Shown here one piece after another: positions 48,652-57,310 of a stretch of 64,000 nt of DNA. Position numbers and translations under genes: made by a program. The notes beneath the pieces were generated by a model that was not told where the DNA came from, made no database searches, and saw only the letters and a program-made list of their open reading frames with translations. Numbering within the stretch: the stretch's first letter is position 1; every line of letters begins with the position of its first letter. This stretch comes from Umezawaea sp042738955 (GTDB lineage Bacteria > Actinomycetota > Actinomycetes > Mycobacteriales > Pseudonocardiaceae): assembly GCF_042738955.1 (NCBI RefSeq), contig NZ_JBHYHC010000024.1:27867-91866 (forward strand). Reading direction: 5' to 3'.

Positions 48652-50160
48652 ATGGTGCAACCCGTGCAGCTGGGTCCGAAGCCGCTGACCCGCGAGGACG
48701 TGCAGGCCGTCGCCCGAGACGGCGTGCCGGTGGAGATCCCGGAGGCCACCAGGGAACTGGTGGCGTCGGCGAGGGCGCACATCGAGCGGCTCGCCACCGC
48801 CGAGCAGCCGACGTACGGCGTCTCGACCGGGTTCGGGGCGCTCGCCGTGCGGCACATCCCGCCGGACCGGCGCACGGCGTTGCAGCGGTCGCTGATTCGG
48901 TCGCACGCCGCGGGCGCGGGCCCCGAGGTCGAGCGCGAGGTCGTCCGCGCGCTCCAACTGCTGCGGCTGCGCACGCTGTCGTCCGGTCACACCGGTGTCC
49001 GGCCGACGACGGTCGACGCCATGGCCGCGATGCTCAACGCGGGCATCACGCCCGTCGTGCACGAGTACGGCTCGCTGGGCTGCTCCGGCGACCTCGCCCC
49101 GCTGTCCGCGGCCGCGTTGGCGCTGATGGGCGAGGGTCTGGTGCGCGACGCGGACGGCGAACTCGTCGAGGCCGGGGTGGCTCTGCGGAAGGCGGGCATC
49201 GAGCCCGTCGTCCTGGCCGAGAAGGAGGGCCTGGCGCTGATCAACGGCACCGACGGCATGCTCGGCATGCTGGTGCTCGCCATCGGCGACCTGCACGCCC
49301 TGCTGGACCTGGCCGACCTCACGGCCGCGATGAGCGTCGAGGCGCTGCTGGGCACGGACCGGGTGTTCGCCGCCGACCTGCACGCCCTGCGCCCGCACCC
49401 CGGCCAGGGCGCGTCGGCCGCGCGGATGGCCAGGCTGCTGGAGGGCTCGGAGATCATGGAGAGCCACCGCGGCCCGGACTGCACCCGCGTGCAGGACGCG
49501 TACTCGCTGCGCTGCTCCCCGCAGGTGCACGGCGCGGCCCGCGACACCGTGGCCTACGCCGAGGTCGTCGCGGACCGCGAGCTGGCTTCCGTGATCGACA
49601 ACCCGGTCGTGCTGGCCGACGGCCGGGTCGAGTCGAACGGCAACTTCCACGGCGCGCCGGTCGCGTACGTGCTGGACTTCCTGGCCATCCCGGTCGCGGA
49701 CGTCGCCAGCATCGCCGAGCGCCGCACCGACCGGATGCTCGACGTGAACCGGTCGCACGGCCTGCCGCCGTTCCTCGCCGACGACCCCGGCGTCGACTCC
49801 GGCCACATGATCGCCCAGTACACGCAGGCCGCGATCGTGTCCGAGCTGAAGCGCCTGGCCGCTCCCGCGTCCGTCGACTCGATCCCGAGTTCGGCGATGC
49901 AGGAGGACCACGTGTCCATGGGCTGGTCCGCGGCCCGCAAGCTGCGCAAGGCCGTCGACGGGCTGACCACCGTGCTGGCCATCGAACTCCTCACCGCCGC
50001 CCGCGCGCTCGACCTGCGCGCGCCGCTCAAGCCCGCGCCCGCCACCGCGGCGGCCGTGGCGAAGCTCCGCGAGACCGTCCAGGGCCCCGGCCCCGACCGG
50101 CACCTCGCCCCCGAAATCGCGGCCGCCGAGGCCCTCATCCGAAGTGGAGCCCTCCGTTGA
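48652..50160 (+). CDS. hutH: histidine ammonia-lyase
   Basis: A 502-residue HutH that deaminates histidine to urocanate. The MIO cofactor forms from Cys-Ser-Gly in GSLGCSGDLAPL, as in Streptomyces, where Cys replaces the usual Ala. Other family blocks are YGVSTGFGALAV, VQDAYSLRCSPQVHGAARDT and SNGNFHGAPVAY. The length is normal. ATG 48652 is chosen because homologues begin close to it; an in-frame GTG at 48619 exists. First gene of the operon; the stop overlaps hutU by TTGA. Confidence 0.93.
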   Translation: MVQPVQLGPKPLTREDVQAVARDGVPVEIPEATRELVASARAHIERLATAEQPTYGVSTGFGALAVRHIPPDRRTALQRSLIRSHAAGAGPEVEREVVRALQLLRLRTLSSGHTGVRPTTVDAMAAMLNAGITPVVHEYGSLGCSGDLAPLSAAALALMGEGLVRDADGELVEAGVALRKAGIEPVVLAEKEGLALINGTDGMLGMLVLAIGDLHALLDLADLTAAMSVEALLGTDRVFAADLHALRPHPGQGASAARMARLLEGSEIMESHRGPDCTRVQDAYSLRCSPQVHGAARDTVAYAEVVADRELASVIDNPVVLADGRVESNGNFHGAPVAYVLDFLAIPVADVASIAERRTDRMLDVNRSHGLPPFLADDPGVDSGHMIAQYTQAAIVSELKRLAAPASVDSIPSSAMQEDHVSMGWSAARKLRKAVDGLTTVLAIELLTAARALDLRAPLKPAPATAAAVAKLRETVQGPGPDRHLAPEIAAAEALIRSGALR

Positions 50161-51809
50161 GCACCGAGATCCGCGCTGCCAGGGGACTGGACCTGACCGC
50201 CAAGAGCTGGTCCACCGAGGCCGCGCTGCGCATGTTCCACAACAACCTCGACCCCGACGTCGCCGAGCGCCCCGAGGACCTCGTGGTCTACGGCGGCACG
50301 GGCAAGGCCGCCCGCGACTGGCCCAGCTTCCACGCCATCAGCCGCGAGCTGGAGAACCTGGCCGACGACGAGACGCTGCTGGTCCAGTCCGGCCGCCCGG
50401 TCGGCGTCATGCGCACCCACGAGTGGGCCCCGCGCGTGCTCATCGCGAACTCCAACCTCGTGCCGGACTGGGCGAACTGGCCCGAGTTCCGCAGGCTGGA
50501 GGCCGCGGGCCTGACCATGTACGGCCAGATGACCGCCGGGTCGTGGATCTACATCGGCACCCAGGGCATCCTCCAGGGCACCTACGAGACCTTCGGGGCC
50601 GTGGCGGACAAGCGCTTCAACGGCACCCTCCGCGGCACCCTCACCGTGACCGCCGGTCTCGGCGGGATGGGCGGCGCGCAGCCGTTGGCCGTCACGATGA
50701 ACGAGGGCGTGGCCCTCTGCGTCGACGTCGACCCCCACCGCGTGCAGCGAAGGCTGGAGACCCGGTACCTGGACGAGGTCGCCGACGACCTGGACGACGC
50801 CATCGCACGGGTGCTCGCCGCCAAGGCCGAGGGGCGCGCGCTGTCCGTCGGCGTCGTCGGCAACGCGGCCGAGGTGCTGCCGGAGCTGTTGCGCCGCAAC
50901 GTGGACGTCGACATCGTCACCGACCAGACCTCCGCGCACGACCCGCTGGCGTACCTGCCCGCCGGGGTGGCCTTGGAGGACTGGCAGGACTACGCGGCCA
51001 CCAAGCCCGAGGAGTTCACCGACCGCGCCCGCACGTCGATGGCCGCGCACGTCGAGGCCATGGTCGGGTTCCTGGACCGCGGCGCGGAGGTGTTCGACTA
51101 CGGCAACTCGATCCGCGGCGAGGCCAAGCTCGGCGGGTTCGAGCGGGCGTTCGACTTCCCCGGTTTCGTCCCCGCCTACATCCGCCCGCTGTTCTGCGAG
51201 GGCAAGGGCCCGTTCCGCTGGGCCGCGCTGTCCGGTGACCCGGCCGACATCGCCAAGACCGACAAGGCGATCCTGGAGCTGTTCCCGGAGAACGAGAAGC
51301 TCGCCCGGTGGATCAAGATGGCCGGTGAGCGCGTCGAGTTCCAGGGCCTGCCCGCCCGCATCTGCTGGCTCGGCTACGGCGAACGCCACCTCGCGGGGCT
51401 GAAGTTCAACGAGATGGTCGCCAGCGGTGAGCTGTCCGCGCCGATCGTCATCGGCCGCGACCACCTCGACTGCGGCTCGGTCGCCTCCCCGTACCGCGAG
51501 ACCGAGGCGATGGCCGACGGGTCCGACGCCATCGCGGACTGGCCGCTGCTCAACGCCATGGTCAACACCGCCTCCGGCGCCACGTGGGTCTCCATCCACC
51601 ACGGCGGCGGCGTCGGCATCGGCCGGTCCATCCACGCGGGCCAGGTCACCGTGGCCGACGGCACCCCGTTGGCGGCGCAGAAGATCGAGCGCGTGCTGAC
51701 CAACGACCCCGGCATGGGCGTGCTGCGGCACGTCGACGCGGGCTACGACCGCGCCTCCGAGGTCGCCGACGAGCGGGGCGTGCGCATCCCCATGTCGTCC
51801 AATGGGTGA
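50157..51809 (+). CDS. hutU: urocanate hydratase
   Basis: A 550-residue urocanase, which uses tightly bound NAD+ as electrophile to hydrate urocanate to imidazolone propionate. LVVYGGTGKAARDWPSFHAI, then LLVQSGRPVGVMRTHEWAPR, and the C-terminal DHLDCGSVASPYRETE and HHGGGVGIGRSIHAGQ are characteristic. It starts at TTG 50157 with GGAG 7 nt upstream, overlapping the hutH stop, and overlaps the next gene by 8 bp. Confidence 0.95.
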   Translation: MSTEIRAARGLDLTAKSWSTEAALRMFHNNLDPDVAERPEDLVVYGGTGKAARDWPSFHAISRELENLADDETLLVQSGRPVGVMRTHEWAPRVLIANSNLVPDWANWPEFRRLEAAGLTMYGQMTAGSWIYIGTQGILQGTYETFGAVADKRFNGTLRGTLTVTAGLGGMGGAQPLAVTMNEGVALCVDVDPHRVQRRLETRYLDEVADDLDDAIARVLAAKAEGRALSVGVVGNAAEVLPELLRRNVDVDIVTDQTSAHDPLAYLPAGVALEDWQDYAATKPEEFTDRARTSMAAHVEAMVGFLDRGAEVFDYGNSIRGEAKLGGFERAFDFPGFVPAYIRPLFCEGKGPFRWAALSGDPADIAKTDKAILELFPENEKLARWIKMAGERVEFQGLPARICWLGYGERHLAGLKFNEMVASGELSAPIVIGRDHLDCGSVASPYRETEAMADGSDAIADWPLLNAMVNTASGATWVSIHHGGGVGIGRSIHAGQVTVADGTPLAAQKIERVLTNDPGMGVLRHVDAGYDRASEVADERGVRIPMSSNG

Positions 51810-52980
51810 CCTGCTCGCCGACATCGCGGATGTCGGCCGGGACGCCAAGCGCGGCGGGTACTCCCGCCACGCCTTCGCGCCCGCGGAACTGGAGCTGCGC
51901 CAGTGGTTCACCGCCGAGGCGGCCAAGCGCGGCCTCGACGTGCAGGCGGACCGCAACGGCAACCTGTGGGCGTGGTGGGGCAAGCCCGGTCGCAACGCGG
52001 TCGTGACCGGCAGCCACCTGGACTCCGTGCCTGGCGGTGGCGCGTTCGACGGGCCGTTGGGCGTCGTGTCGGCGCTCCAGGCCGTGGACGTGTTGCGGGC
52101 CAAGGGTTTCGTGCCCACCCGGCCGTTCGCGATCGTCGTGTTCGCGGAAGAGGAAGGCGGCCGGTTCGGCGTGGCCTGCCTGGGATCGCGCCTGATGACC
52201 GGCGCGATCTCGGCGCAGGCCGCGGCGTCGCTGACCGACCCGGACGGCGTCACGTTCGGCGAGGCCGCGCACAAGGCGGGTTTCGACCCGTTGCGGATGG
52301 GCCGTGACGACCGGGCGCTGTCGATGATCGGCGACTTCGTCGAGCTGCACGTGGAGCAGGGCCGCGGCCTCGACGTCCCGGTCGGCGTGGCGTCCTCGAT
52401 CCTGGCGCACGGGCGGTGGCGGTTCAGCTTCACCGGCGAGGGCAACCACGCCGGCGCGACGCTGATCGAGGACCGCCGCGACCCGATGCTCCCGGCGTCG
52501 CGGATGGTCCTGGCGGCGCGCAAGGCCGCCACCGGCGGCGCGCGGGCGACCGTGGGGCGGCTGATCCCGAACCCCGGCGGCACCAACGTGATCGCGTCCT
52601 CGGTCGACGTCTGGTTGGACGCGCGTGCCGAGGAGGACGCCCGCACGCGCGAGGTCGTCGCCGAGATCACCGCGGCGGCCACGCGGGCCGCCGAGGACGA
52701 GGGCTGTTCGCTCAAGGTCACCGAGGAGTCGTACGGCGACACCGTGCACTTCGACGCCGGCCTGCGCGACTCCCTGGCCGAGGTCCTGGGCGGAGTACCC
52801 GCCCTCCCGACCGGCGCGGGCCACGACGCGGGCATCCTCGCTGCCCACGCCAGGACCGCGATGCTGTTCGTCCGCAACCCCACCGGTGTCAGCCACGCGC
52901 CGGAGGAGTTCGCGTCGTCGGACGACTGCGCGGCGGGTGTCGTGGCGCTGGCGACGACCCTGGAGCACTTGGCGACGTGA
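51802..52980 (+). CDS. M20-family amidohydrolase (allantoate amidohydrolase-like) in the hut operon
   Basis: A 392-residue binuclear-metal peptidase of the M20/hydantoinase-allantoate group. VVTGSHLDSVPGGGAFDGPLG and FAEEEGGRFGVACLGS carry the metal and catalytic acids; FVELHVEQGRGLD and the lid with EGNHAGATLIEDRRDP follow; the end is GAGHDAGILA and GVSHAPEEFASS. Annotation pipelines name such genes allantoate amidohydrolase, but between hutU and hutF, with no hutG in sight, deformylation of N-formyl-L-glutamate is the likelier task. GTGA overlap with hutF. Confidence 0.85.
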   Translation: MGDLLADIADVGRDAKRGGYSRHAFAPAELELRQWFTAEAAKRGLDVQADRNGNLWAWWGKPGRNAVVTGSHLDSVPGGGAFDGPLGVVSALQAVDVLRAKGFVPTRPFAIVVFAEEEGGRFGVACLGSRLMTGAISAQAAASLTDPDGVTFGEAAHKAGFDPLRMGRDDRALSMIGDFVELHVEQGRGLDVPVGVASSILAHGRWRFSFTGEGNHAGATLIEDRRDPMLPASRMVLAARKAATGGARATVGRLIPNPGGTNVIASSVDVWLDARAEEDARTREVVAEITAAATRAAEDEGCSLKVTEESYGDTVHFDAGLRDSLAEVLGGVPALPTGAGHDAGILAAHARTAMLFVRNPTGVSHAPEEFASSDDCAAGVVALATTLEHLAT

Positions 52981-54209
52981 CGAGCTACTGGTGCGAACAG
53001 GCGTGGCTGCCCGAGGGTGTCGTCCCCGGCGTCCTGGTGGACGTCGTGGACGGCGTCGTCGTCCGACTGTCCACAACGGACGCTCCGGGTGACGCCACCC
53101 GGTTGTCGGGCGTGGTGCTGCCGGGCTTCGCCAACGCCCACTCCCACGCCTTCCACCGGGCCCTCCGGGGCCGGACCCACGACGACGGCGGCACGTTCTG
53201 GACGTGGCGCGAGGCCATGTACTCCGTCGCCGCGTCCCTCACCCCGGACAGCTACCTCGCGCTGGCCACCTCGGTCTACCGCGAGATGGCCGTCGCCGGG
53301 ATCACGGCCGTGGGCGAGTTCCACTACCTGCACGACCGCTCCAACGAGATGGGCGAAGCCCTGCGCCAAGCGGCGGCGAACGCAGGCATCCGCTTGACCC
53401 TGCTGGACACCTGTTATTTGGCCGGCGGTATCGACCAACCGGTACAGGGTGTCCAGGAGCGCTTCACCGACGGTACCGCTTCGGCGTGGGCCGCCCGCGT
53501 CGCCGAGCTGCGCCCGGACGCGATGACCAGGATCGGCGCGGCCATCCACTCGGTGCGGGCCGTTCCCCGCGCCGAGCTGGCGGAGGTGGCCGCCGCGTTC
53601 CCGGAGCAGCCGCTGCACGTCCACCTGTCCGAGCAGCCCGCCGAGAACGAGGCCTGCCTGGCCGCGTACGGCATGACCCCCACCGAGCTGCTCCACGAGG
53701 CGGGCGCGCTGACCCCGCGCACCACGGCGGTCCACGCGACCCACCTGTCCGACAAGGACATCGCCCTCCTCGGCACCTCCGGCACGGGCGCGTGCTTCTG
53801 CCCCACCACGGAGGCCGACCTGGCCGACGGCATCGGCCCCGCGCGGGAACTCGTCGACGCCGGCAGCCCGTTGTCGTTGGGCAGCGACCAGCACGCCGTC
53901 ATCGACCCGCTCTTGGAATCACGGGCCTTGGAGCACGGCGAACGCCTCCGCACCGGCAGGCGAGGCCGTTTCTCGCCACGGGAACTGATGGCGGCGTTGA
54001 CCAACCACGCCTCCATCGGCTGGCCGGAAGCCGGGCGCATCGGCGTCGGCGCACCGGCCGACTTCGTCGCGATCCGCCTCGATTCGGTGCGCACGGCCGG
54101 TTCCCGGCCCGAGCAGGTGGTCCTGACGGCCACCGCGTCGGACGTGGCGACCGTGGTCGTGGCCGGGAAGGTCATCGCCCAAGACGGTGTTCATTTCTCG
54201 AACGGGTGA
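52977..54209 (+). CDS. hutF: formimidoylglutamate deiminase
   Basis: A 410-residue amidohydrolase-superfamily enzyme that converts N-formimidoyl-L-glutamate to N-formyl-L-glutamate and ammonia. GFANAHSHAFHRALRG provides the HxH metal pair; PLHVHLSEQPAENEAC and AVHATHLSDKDI hold the further histidines; and LGSDQHAVIDPLLE the catalytic aspartate. The signature fits HutF and not the cytosine or guanine deaminases. GTG 52977 overlaps the upstream stop. A 35-bp gap separates it from the XRE gene. Confidence 0.92.
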   Translation: MTSYWCEQAWLPEGVVPGVLVDVVDGVVVRLSTTDAPGDATRLSGVVLPGFANAHSHAFHRALRGRTHDDGGTFWTWREAMYSVAASLTPDSYLALATSVYREMAVAGITAVGEFHYLHDRSNEMGEALRQAAANAGIRLTLLDTCYLAGGIDQPVQGVQERFTDGTASAWAARVAELRPDAMTRIGAAIHSVRAVPRAELAEVAAAFPEQPLHVHLSEQPAENEACLAAYGMTPTELLHEAGALTPRTTAVHATHLSDKDIALLGTSGTGACFCPTTEADLADGIGPARELVDAGSPLSLGSDQHAVIDPLLESRALEHGERLRTGRRGRFSPRELMAALTNHASIGWPEAGRIGVGAPADFVAIRLDSVRTAGSRPEQVVLTATASDVATVVVAGKVIAQDGVHFSNG

Positions 54210-54244
54210 TGGGATTCCCATCTTCGGAATTCCCGAAGGTCATC

Positions 54245-55078
54245 ATGACCCCCATGAAGAGGCCACCATTCCGACGCCGGAAGCTGGGACGCCGCCTGCG
54301 CCAGATGCGCGAACAGGCGGGGATGACCATCGACGAGGCGGCGCTCGCCCTGGACAAGAAGCGCACCTCGATGTACCGCATCGAAGCGGGTGAGTCACAG
54401 GTGGACGTCCACCTCGCCCGCTCGATGATGGACGTCTACGACGTCTACCTGCCAAGGCTTCTGGACGACGTCCGGTACGCCTTGGAGCCGGGCTGGTGGG
54501 TCAAGTACGGGTACACCGTGCTGGGCTACGTCGACCTGGAGAGTGAGGCATCGGTGGTGCGGGAGATGTCCCTCTCCTACGTGCCGGGCCTGCTCCAGAC
54601 CCCGGCCTACATGCAGGCGGTGTTCGAGGCGAGCCAACTGCGCAGGACCAGGTCCGAAATCGCCAACCAGGTGGAGATCCGGAAGATCCGCCAACTCCGC
54701 CTGACTGATGAGCAGCGCCCGCTGAACCTGATCGGGTTGATCGATGAATCAGCTCTTCGCAGGTTGGACCGCCACCCGGAACTCAAGGTCGAGCAGTTGG
54801 AGTCCCTGGTGATCATGTCCGACCTGTCGACGGTCACCCTCCGGGTGCTGTCTGAGGACGTCGGCATCCATGGAGGGTTGACCGGAGCGTTCACCCTGCT
54901 GGAGTTCCCGGACCAGGAAGACCCGGACATGCTGTACATCGAGTACCCCATCGGCGCGTCGCATTTCGAGGACGCGAGCGATGTGGCGCGGGCTAGATTG
55001 GTCTTCGAACACGTGGTCGCCCAGGCCATGAGCCACTCCGAGTCGGTGGCGTTGATCGAAGGGATGCTCACCGAGTGA
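54245..55078 (+). CDS. XRE-family regulator with DUF5753 domain
   Basis: A 277-residue actinobacterial regulator. The N-terminal helix-turn-helix is KLGRRLRQMREQAGMTIDEA with ALDKKRTSMYRIEAGES; the rest is the DUF5753 domain (VREMSLSYVPGLLQTPAYMQ, RVLSEDVGIHGGLTGAFTLL). Such proteins pair with DUF397 partners, as in the WhiJ-type systems of Streptomyces. ATG 54245 has AAGG 7 nt upstream. It lies inside the hut operon, between hutF and the DUF397 gene. Confidence 0.9.
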   Translation: MTPMKRPPFRRRKLGRRLRQMREQAGMTIDEAALALDKKRTSMYRIEAGESQVDVHLARSMMDVYDVYLPRLLDDVRYALEPGWWVKYGYTVLGYVDLESEASVVREMSLSYVPGLLQTPAYMQAVFEASQLRRTRSEIANQVEIRKIRQLRLTDEQRPLNLIGLIDESALRRLDRHPELKVEQLESLVIMSDLSTVTLRVLSEDVGIHGGLTGAFTLLEFPDQEDPDMLYIEYPIGASHFEDASDVARARLVFEHVVAQAMSHSESVALIEGMLTE

Positions 55079-55089
55079 AAGAGGTGTTT

Positions 55090-55251
55090 GTGGTGGAGTG
55101 GCGCAAGAGCAGCTACAGCGGCGATGGGAACGAGGGCAACTGCGTCGAGGTCGCCTTCACCGGACCGGTGGTCGCTGTGAGGGACTCCAAGAACACCGGG
55201 GCGCGGATCGCGTTCCCGGCCGAGGCCTGGAAGCGGTTCCTGCGTCGATGA
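55090..55251 (+). CDS. DUF397 small protein, partner of the XRE/DUF5753 regulator
   Basis: A 53-residue protein with the DUF397 hallmarks WRKSSYSGDGNEGNCVEV and VVAVRDSKN, ending AWKRFLRR. GTG 55090 follows AAAGAGG at 5 nt; starts at 55075 and 55084 are in frame, the first overlapping the XRE stop. The TGA overlaps the hutI ATG. DUF397 proteins act with XRE/DUF5753 regulators, probably as antagonists. Too short for usual ORF limits. Confidence 0.9.
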   Translation: MVEWRKSSYSGDGNEGNCVEVAFTGPVVAVRDSKNTGARIAFPAEAWKRFLRR

Positions 55252-56378
55252 GCACCCTCATCACCGGCATCGGCGAGCTGACCACCAACGACCCCGAGGT
55301 CTCCGGCACCGCGCTGGTGCTGGAGGGGGACCGGGTCGTGTGGGTCGGGGACGGGGAGCCCGCCGCCGACACCCGTGTCGACGTCGAGGGCCGGGCCGTC
55401 CTGCCGGGGTGGGTCGACAGCCACACGCACCTCGTGTTCGCGGGCGACCGGACCGCCGAGTTCGGCGCGCGGATGGCCGGGAAGCCCTACACGGCAGGGG
55501 GGATCGCCGTCACGGTCGGCGCGACCCGTGCCGCCTCCGACGACGAGCTGGCCGCCAACCTCAAGCGGCACATCGCCGAGGCCGTCAGCCAGGGCACCAC
55601 GTACGTCGAGACCAAGACCGGGTACGGCCTCAGCGTCGTCGACGAGGTCCGGTCGGCGAAGCTGGCGCGGGAGCACGCCGACGAGGTCACGTTCCTCGGC
55701 GCGCACCTGGTGCCCGCGGGGACGACCGCCGACGACTACGTGGACCTCGTGCGCGGCGAGATGCTCGACGCCGTGGCCCCGCACGTGCGCTGGGCGGACG
55801 TGTTCTGCGAGACCGGCGCGTTCGACGAGGACCAGTCGCGCGCGGTGCTCGAAGCGGCCGCCGCCAAGGGACTCGGCCTGCGCGTGCACGGCAACCAGCT
55901 CGGCGAGGGGCCGGGGGTGCGGCTGGCCGTGGACCTCGGCGCGGCGAGCGTCGACCACTGCACCTACCTGTCCGACAAGGACGTCGAGCTGCTCGCGGGC
56001 TCGGACACCGTGGCCACGCTGCTGCCCGCGTGCGACCTCTCGACCCGCCAGCCGCTCCCGAACGCCCGCGGCCTGCTCGACGCGGGCGCGACCGTGGCGC
56101 TGGCCAGCAACTGCAACCCCGGCTCGTCGTACACGTCGTCGATGGCCTTCTGCGTCACCACCGCCGTCCTCCAGATGCGGATGAGCGTCGAGGAAGCCGT
56201 GCGGGCCGCGACCCTTGGTGGGGCGCAAGCGCTGCGTCGTGACGACATCGGCGTGCTCCGGCCCGGCGCGCGCGCCGACGTGCACGTGTTGAACGCCCCC
56301 TCGACCACCCATCTGGCCTACCGACCCGGTGTCCCGCTGACGCGGGCGGTGTGGCGAGCAGGGGTCAGGGTGCTGTAG
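55248..56378 (+). CDS. hutI: imidazolonepropionase
   Basis: A 376-residue amidohydrolase that opens imidazolone propionate to N-formimidoyl-glutamate. PGWVDSHTHLVFAGDRTAEF carries the HxH metal site, GTTYVETKTGYGLSV the substrate loop, and ALASNCNPGSSYTSSM the catalytic aspartate region equivalent. The length is slightly short (usual ~400). ATG 55248 overlaps the DUF397 stop, so hutI expression is coupled to that gene. Confidence 0.93.
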   Translation: MSTLITGIGELTTNDPEVSGTALVLEGDRVVWVGDGEPAADTRVDVEGRAVLPGWVDSHTHLVFAGDRTAEFGARMAGKPYTAGGIAVTVGATRAASDDELAANLKRHIAEAVSQGTTYVETKTGYGLSVVDEVRSAKLAREHADEVTFLGAHLVPAGTTADDYVDLVRGEMLDAVAPHVRWADVFCETGAFDEDQSRAVLEAAAAKGLGLRVHGNQLGEGPGVRLAVDLGAASVDHCTYLSDKDVELLAGSDTVATLLPACDLSTRQPLPNARGLLDAGATVALASNCNPGSSYTSSMAFCVTTAVLQMRMSVEEAVRAATLGGAQALRRDDIGVLRPGARADVHVLNAPSTTHLAYRPGVPLTRAVWRAGVRVL

Positions 56379-56398
56379 GTCACGTAGGGTGCCTCCTT

Positions 56399-57289
56399 GT
56401 GGCGGAGGACTTCGGCGACGCGCTGACGCGGGCGATCGAGGCGGGCGGACTGAGCCTGGAACGGGTTCAACACCACCTGGCCCGGCGCGGCGCGCAGGTG
56501 AGCGTGTCGACGTTGAGCTACTGGCGGCGCGGCCGCAGCAGGCCCGAACGGCCGGAGTCGCTGCGCGTGGTCAAGCTGCTGGAGGAGATCCTCGGCGTCG
56601 ACGACCTGCTGTGCAGCCTCGGCCCGAAGCGGCCGCGCGGCCGGTGGACCGAGCAGGCCGCCGAGCGCGCGTTGACGCTGGAGGGCATCTGGGACGTGCA
56701 GGCCGACGGCCTCAACGAGCTGATGCTCAAGGTCGACCACCTGGAACCCACCCCCGTCACCTACCTGACCTGGCGCGACGTGATGACCGTCGGACCGGAC
56801 GGCCGGGAGGTCGAGTTCCGGTCCAGCGGCGTGCTGCGCGCCGACGAGGACGGCATCGACCGGTTCCTCGCCATCCAGCGGGCCGACGAGGAGGACGAGA
56901 GCGTCGGCACGATCACCGCGCAGGGGGCGTGCCGCCTCGGCCGGGTGCGCACCGAGCAGGAGCACGGGTTCCTCATCGCCGAGGTGCTGTTCGACCGGAT
57001 GCTGCGCGCCGGGGACACGGCGCTGGTCGACTACCGGATCGCGTCGAACCCCGGCGGGATCAGCTCGGTCACCGACCGGCGGTTCCTGCGCGGGGCGCGG
57101 GACTACGTGCTCCAGGTGAACTTCCACCCCGACGCGGTTCCCGTGCGCTGCTACCGGTTCCGCCGCGAGACGTCGAAGGACCCGGAGAGCGACGTGCGCG
57201 ACCTGTGGATCGGCACGACCCACAGCGCGCACCTGGTCGCGCACGACACCGGGCCCGGCATCCTCGGCATCCGCTGGGAATGGGAGTGA
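56399..57289 (+). CDS. helix-turn-helix protein with C-terminal sensor-like domain
   Basis: A 296-residue protein. The N-terminal HTH-like part (RVQHHLARRGAQVSVSTLSYW then RRGRSRPERPESL) is followed by a ~200-residue beta-rich domain (VTYLTWRDVMTVGPDGREVE, YVLQVNFHPDAVPVRCYRFR). This layout is common in actinomycete regulators of unknown ligand. It starts at GTG 56399, 20 bp after hutI on the same strand, and no ribosome site is seen. It could regulate hut, but nothing direct shows this. Confidence 0.65.
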   Translation: MAEDFGDALTRAIEAGGLSLERVQHHLARRGAQVSVSTLSYWRRGRSRPERPESLRVVKLLEEILGVDDLLCSLGPKRPRGRWTEQAAERALTLEGIWDVQADGLNELMLKVDHLEPTPVTYLTWRDVMTVGPDGREVEFRSSGVLRADEDGIDRFLAIQRADEEDESVGTITAQGACRLGRVRTEQEHGFLIAEVLFDRMLRAGDTALVDYRIASNPGGISSVTDRRFLRGARDYVLQVNFHPDAVPVRCYRFRRETSKDPESDVRDLWIGTTHSAHLVAHDTGPGILGIRWEWE

Positions 57290-57310
57290 CACCGGGCCCG
57301 GTTCGCGCAG

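Noticed and set aside
49081..49092. Cys-Ser-Gly instead of Ala-Ser-Gly in HutH as an inactivating change
   Set aside because: Actinobacterial histidine ammonia-lyases use CSG to form MIO, so the enzyme is expected to be active.
49554..53894. A 1446-codon minus-strand open frame opposite the hut genes
   Set aside because: It lies antisense to five well-supported genes, and its sequence is low-complexity, as expected from high-GC shadow frames.
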